A stretch of 6,921 bases of DNA, taken from positions 1 through 6,921 of the forward strand of contig JAGAZK010000188.1 in the NCBI GenBank assembly GCA_017940085.1. The letters are read 5' to 3'. This document shows, one piece after another, positions 6,263-6,921 of the stretch. The position numbers and the translations under genes are program-made. The DNA comes from Campylobacter sp. (GTDB lineage: Bacteria; Campylobacterota; Campylobacteria; Campylobacterales; Campylobacteraceae). The notes under the pieces were generated by a model. That model saw only the letters and a program-made list of their open reading frames with translations. It was not told the origin of the DNA and ran no database searches. Numbering within the stretch: position 1 is the first letter of the stretch; each line of letters opens with the position of its first letter.

Positions 6263-6921
6263 AACAAAATAGCGAATCAAGCAGTTTTTGGATAGCTTAT
6301 GCTAATCTAATCTTGGGCTTATTTTTTGTTTTTGTTATGATTATTGGGCTTGTTGTAGCTAAGTATTATATGAACCAAAATGACTTAAATATCATCAAAG
6401 ACAATATTGCCAAAGAAGAAGAAGCTGTCGTTTATCTAAATGAAAATTTGACCAAAAAAGAGCAAATAATCAATGAATTTATCACGAGAATCAATTCTTT
6501 AAAAACAGCCGATTGGATTGCTTTTAGAAATGCTTTTGAGTATTATAAAAAAAATATGAACTTTAATATTGACAAAATCAACGAAAATGTCGGTATTATC
6601 ACATCAAAAGATAGCTCATTTTCAAATACTATTAGCAAAAAAGATGAGCAAATTTTAAACCTAACTCAAATAGCAGCCCAAAAAGATTTTGAGAAAAACG
6701 AAGCCACAAAAGATACTCAAGCGATAAAATCAAATTTAAATGAATTAAAAAACGCCCAAAATACATTAAATTTGAAGCTTAAAGATAAATTTGACAAAAT
6801 CATAGACCAAAGGGGTGCTAAATTTATCTACAAAAATCAAATTTTTCCAAACAATGCTCACAATATAAACGACGCTGCAAGATTTGATTTAAGGCGGGTT
6901 TTGATTGATTATTTTGATTTA
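6259..6921 (+). CDS. MotB/OmpA-like membrane protein, 5' part (3' end outside window)
   Basis: The start ATG at 6259 overlaps the upstream stop as ATGA. No strong Shine-Dalgarno is present (only GAAGA-like bases), so translation is probably coupled to the MotA-like gene. The frame is open to the window end and gives 221 residues. It corresponds by position to C. jejuni Cj0599, an OmpA-family membrane protein. The short N-terminus leads into one membrane helix (about 10-34) beginning FWIAYANLILG, the layout of MotB/ZorB, where the ion-carrying Asp normally follows AYA. Here that residue is Asn16. Residues about 38-185 are highly charged, helical and probably a periplasmic coiled coil. From about 187 (AKFIYKNQIF…ARFDLRRVLIDYF) the pattern suits the start of a peptidoglycan-binding OmpA domain, though it is rather divergent and cut off. 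It probably forms a complex with the preceding protein. There is no stop or frameshift in the visible part. Confidence 0.85.
   Translation, partial: MKQNSESSSFWIAYANLILGLFFVFVMIIGLVVAKYYMNQNDLNIIKDNIAKEEEAVVYLNENLTKKEQIINEFITRINSLKTADWIAFRNAFEYYKKNMNFNIDKINENVGIITSKDSSFSNTISKKDEQILNLTQIAAQKDFEKNEATKDTQAIKSNLNELKNAQNTLNLKLKDKFDKIIDQRGAKFIYKNQIFPNNAHNINDAARFDLRRVLIDYFDL

Noticed and set aside
5006..6921. Calling the last two genes a Zorya defence system
   Set aside because: Only the ZorA/ZorB-like architecture is visible, the order matches a conserved Campylobacter core block, and no ZorC, ZorD or ZorE is in the window.
5006..6921. Calling the pair flagellar stators MotA and MotB
   Set aside because: The first protein is much longer than MotA with a coiled tail, the second has a long helical linker and no Asp in its helix, and the location is not a flagellar locus.

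Overview
This AT-rich window looks like a chromosomal piece of a Campylobacter. The strongest evidence is a gene order that matches the C. jejuni block as I recall it (Cj0595c to Cj0599): an nth endonuclease III gene on the minus strand, diverging from peb4 (periplasmic PPIase), fba (class II aldolase), a MotA/ExbB-like membrane protein gene and an OmpA/MotB-like gene. Supporting signs are AAGGA ribosome binding sites, an extended TGnTATAAT -10 box without a clear -35 box, and an aldolase ending in LNCINKN, as I recall for C. jejuni. I lean towards the C. fetus/hyointestinalis/lanienae side of the genus, but the sequence does not settle the species.

Layout. Positions 1-2220 hold the 3' part (739 codons) of a large, probably exported protein that I think belongs to the MshQ/DUF6701-like surface protein type. 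It ends at a strong hairpin-plus-T8 terminator (2240-2272). Next comes a short spacer in which AAATTT blocks recur at about the helical repeat, running into the 3' end of nth (2366-2998, minus). The 103-bp divergent region 2999-3101 carries three more AAATTT blocks at exact 10-bp spacing, a good promoter for peb4 and a possible promoter for nth that would give a leaderless mRNA. To the right is a tight plus-strand operon: peb4 (3102-3905), fba (3915-4982), the MotA/ExbB/ZorA-like gene (5006-6262) and the MotB/OmpA-like gene (6259 to the window end, partial). The gaps are 9 and 23 nt and then a 4-nt ATGA overlap. There is no gene-free stretch longer than about 145 nt, and I see no tRNA, rRNA, insertion sequence or CRISPR array.

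How the genes fit together. nth is base-excision DNA repair. peb4 makes an envelope chaperone and fba a central-carbon enzyme; they appear linked by transcription rather than by function. The last two genes form a translationally coupled pair. The first has four predicted membrane segments with MotA/ExbB-like third and fourth helices and a long cytoplasmic helical tail. The second has a single MotB-like N-terminal helix, a long helical stretch and the start of what looks like an OmpA domain. This is the layout of an ion-driven 5:2 motor (MotAB, ExbBD, ZorAB), but it sits in a housekeeping operon with no flagellar, TonB or Zorya partner in view. The most unusual point is that the second protein has Asn16 (codon 6304-6306) where this superfamily carries its ion-binding Asp. 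The partner also has Trp140 where the TM3 motif usually has Gly. Together these suggest a motor-like complex that has changed or lost ion conduction. This pair is my best candidate for an undescribed system.
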